Shown: one piece after another, positions 63,359-64,000 of the stretch
How the letters are laid out: every line of letters begins with the position of its first letter
Position numbering within the stretch: position 1 is the first letter of the stretch
From: Pseudomonadota bacterium
GTDB taxonomy: Bacteria; Desulfobacterota; Desulfobulbia; Desulfobulbales; JAGXFP01
DNA length: 64,000 bases
Direction of reading: 5' to 3'
NCBI GenBank assembly: GCA_018814305.1
Contig: JAHJAA010000089.1
Coordinates: 1 to 64,000 of the forward strand
The notes under the pieces: model-generated
The model's database searches: none
The model's input: the letters and a program-made list of their open reading frames with translations, nothing else
Told to the model about the DNA's origin: nothing
Translations under genes and position numbers: made by a program

Positions 63359-64000
63359 ATGGTTGAAGAAGAAGAAAAAAAATCACCGACCGACGAAGAT
63401 TGGTTAAACGATTTTTCCACATCCGATGACGAGCTCGATTCGGCTAAAGAAAAGCCGGATGAGTTTGAGGAACTTTTTAAAAGTTTCGATACGCCGGTGA
63501 GTACGGAAGAGTCCGCCCAGGCCGGTCCCCCCGCCCCCCCGGAACCAGAAGCTGGAGATGCCGCTGGAGATGCCACCCCCCTCCAGCCCCAAGGAACTGT
63601 TGCAGAGGAAGGCGTAGGGATTGACCAGGCCAATATCGATGACCTGCTCAACAGCTTTGACCAGGAAGAAACCCCAACGGAAGTCCAGGCGATTGAAGAC
63701 TCGGCAACCACGGAATCGGTGGAACTTGATCAGACAACTCTTGACGAACTACTCGGTTCCACGGGCTCCGAGACCCCAACCGCTCCAGAGGAACCGATTC
63801 CCTCTGCAACCAGTCCCGATAGTGATGATCTGGATCTGGAAGATCTTTTTAAAGAAGAACAACCGGCTGAAAATCCCCCAGCCGAATCGGCTCCTGCAAC
63901 GGGCAGCAACGTTTTTGATTTCAATGATGATGATGAGTTTGACTTCGGAGAGGAGATTCCCGACATTCCTGATTCCGCCGAAGATGATGGATTCATGGCA
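63359..64000 (+). CDS. Acidic, low-complexity protein with repeated short motifs (runs off the window)
   Basis: Starts MVEEEEKKSPTDEDWLNDF at 63359, 14 nt after the previous gene, and stays open for 214 codons to the edge. Extremely acidic and Pro/Ala-rich, so largely disordered. It repeats a short hydrophobic motif in acidic context: FEELFKSFD, NIDDLLNSFDQEE, TLDELLGS and LEDLFKEEQ. Such [IL]DxLL motifs after Gln-rich or acidic text recall the N-terminal peptides of chemotaxis and motor-switch proteins. The C-terminal domain is unseen. Confidence 0.75.
   Translation, partial: MVEEEEKKSPTDEDWLNDFSTSDDELDSAKEKPDEFEELFKSFDTPVSTEESAQAGPPAPPEPEAGDAAGDATPLQPQGTVAEEGVGIDQANIDDLLNSFDQEETPTEVQAIEDSATTESVELDQTTLDELLGSTGSETPTAPEEPIPSATSPDSDDLDLEDLFKEEQPAENPPAESAPATGSNVFDFNDDDEFDFGEEIPDIPDSAEDDGFMA

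Overview
The window reads as a chromosomal segment of a Gram-negative anaerobe of the Desulfobacterota (old Deltaproteobacteria), most likely near the Desulfobulbales. This is inference from gene content: a RACE-type activator of corrinoid enzymes with its own 2Fe-2S domain, CooT, a NifA-like activator, QueH, a very long DUF349 protein, the complete MoxR/Bat operon, BamD, and a nitrilase joined to an HldE-type nucleotidyltransferase. The DNA is moderately GC-rich and tightly packed, with many 1-8 bp gene overlaps. I see no rRNA, tRNA, CRISPR array, insertion sequence or prophage.

Layout. 1-6 kb: a receptor-less chemotaxis protein, a dodecin, and a minus-strand pair of GT-C membrane glycosyltransferases (TPR type and STT3 type). 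6-18.8 kb: DUF349 protein, CutA-TPR fusion, a heterodimeric ABC exporter, an outer-membrane barrel, a membrane class III nucleotide cyclase overlapping a CcsA-like heme-handling protein. 19-25 kb: an accessory-looking stretch with an exported caspase-like peptidase, a Gly-run membrane protein, a LamG/FISUMP-type lipoprotein and an ATPase of the AAA_14/DUF4143 type. 25-36 kb: an MFS transporter, a thioesterase, then the eight-gene minus-strand moxR-DUF58-bat operon. 36-45 kb: a DUF1566 protein, glgX with a coupled GDSL hydrolase, ppnP, a NifA-like activator, queH, bamD, trxB, trxA. 45-56 kb: HEAT protein, aspS, hisS, PilZ, CoA-binding protein, cooT with a His-tailed partner, HAD phosphatase, nadB, a response-regulator remnant, and an antiporter-CBS pair. 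56-64 kb: the RACE protein, nitrilase-HldE fusion, MORN/TPR protein and a run of FlgO-like exported proteins ending in an acidic protein cut by the window edge.

The most unusual signal is not a gene. Three long imperfect palindromes of 108, 108 and 112 nt (14522-14629, 29492-29599, 42428-42539) each begin at the stop codon of a gene in the gene's orientation. They share an architecture of outer arms, small internal loops and an inner hairpin, plus a few short motifs, although their arms differ completely. A collapsed relative of the first lies at 62065-62095. They look like one family of stop-anchored repeats. Other points worth following are the caspase cassette, the cyclase/CcsA overlap, the CutA-TPR and nitrilase-HldE fusions, the STT3 protein with an altered catalytic motif, and the CooT/His-tail pair.

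Functional threads: envelope biogenesis (BamD, heptose nucleotidyltransferase, Bat proteins, ABC exporter, glycosyltransferases), redox and metal handling (Trx, CcsA-like, CooT, RACE, CutA), and central functions (AspRS, HisRS, NadB, QueH, GlgX). Several start codons were moved from the longest open frame to an internal start preceded by a better Shine-Dalgarno sequence; each case is stated. All family names are from recognition of motifs by eye, with no database search.
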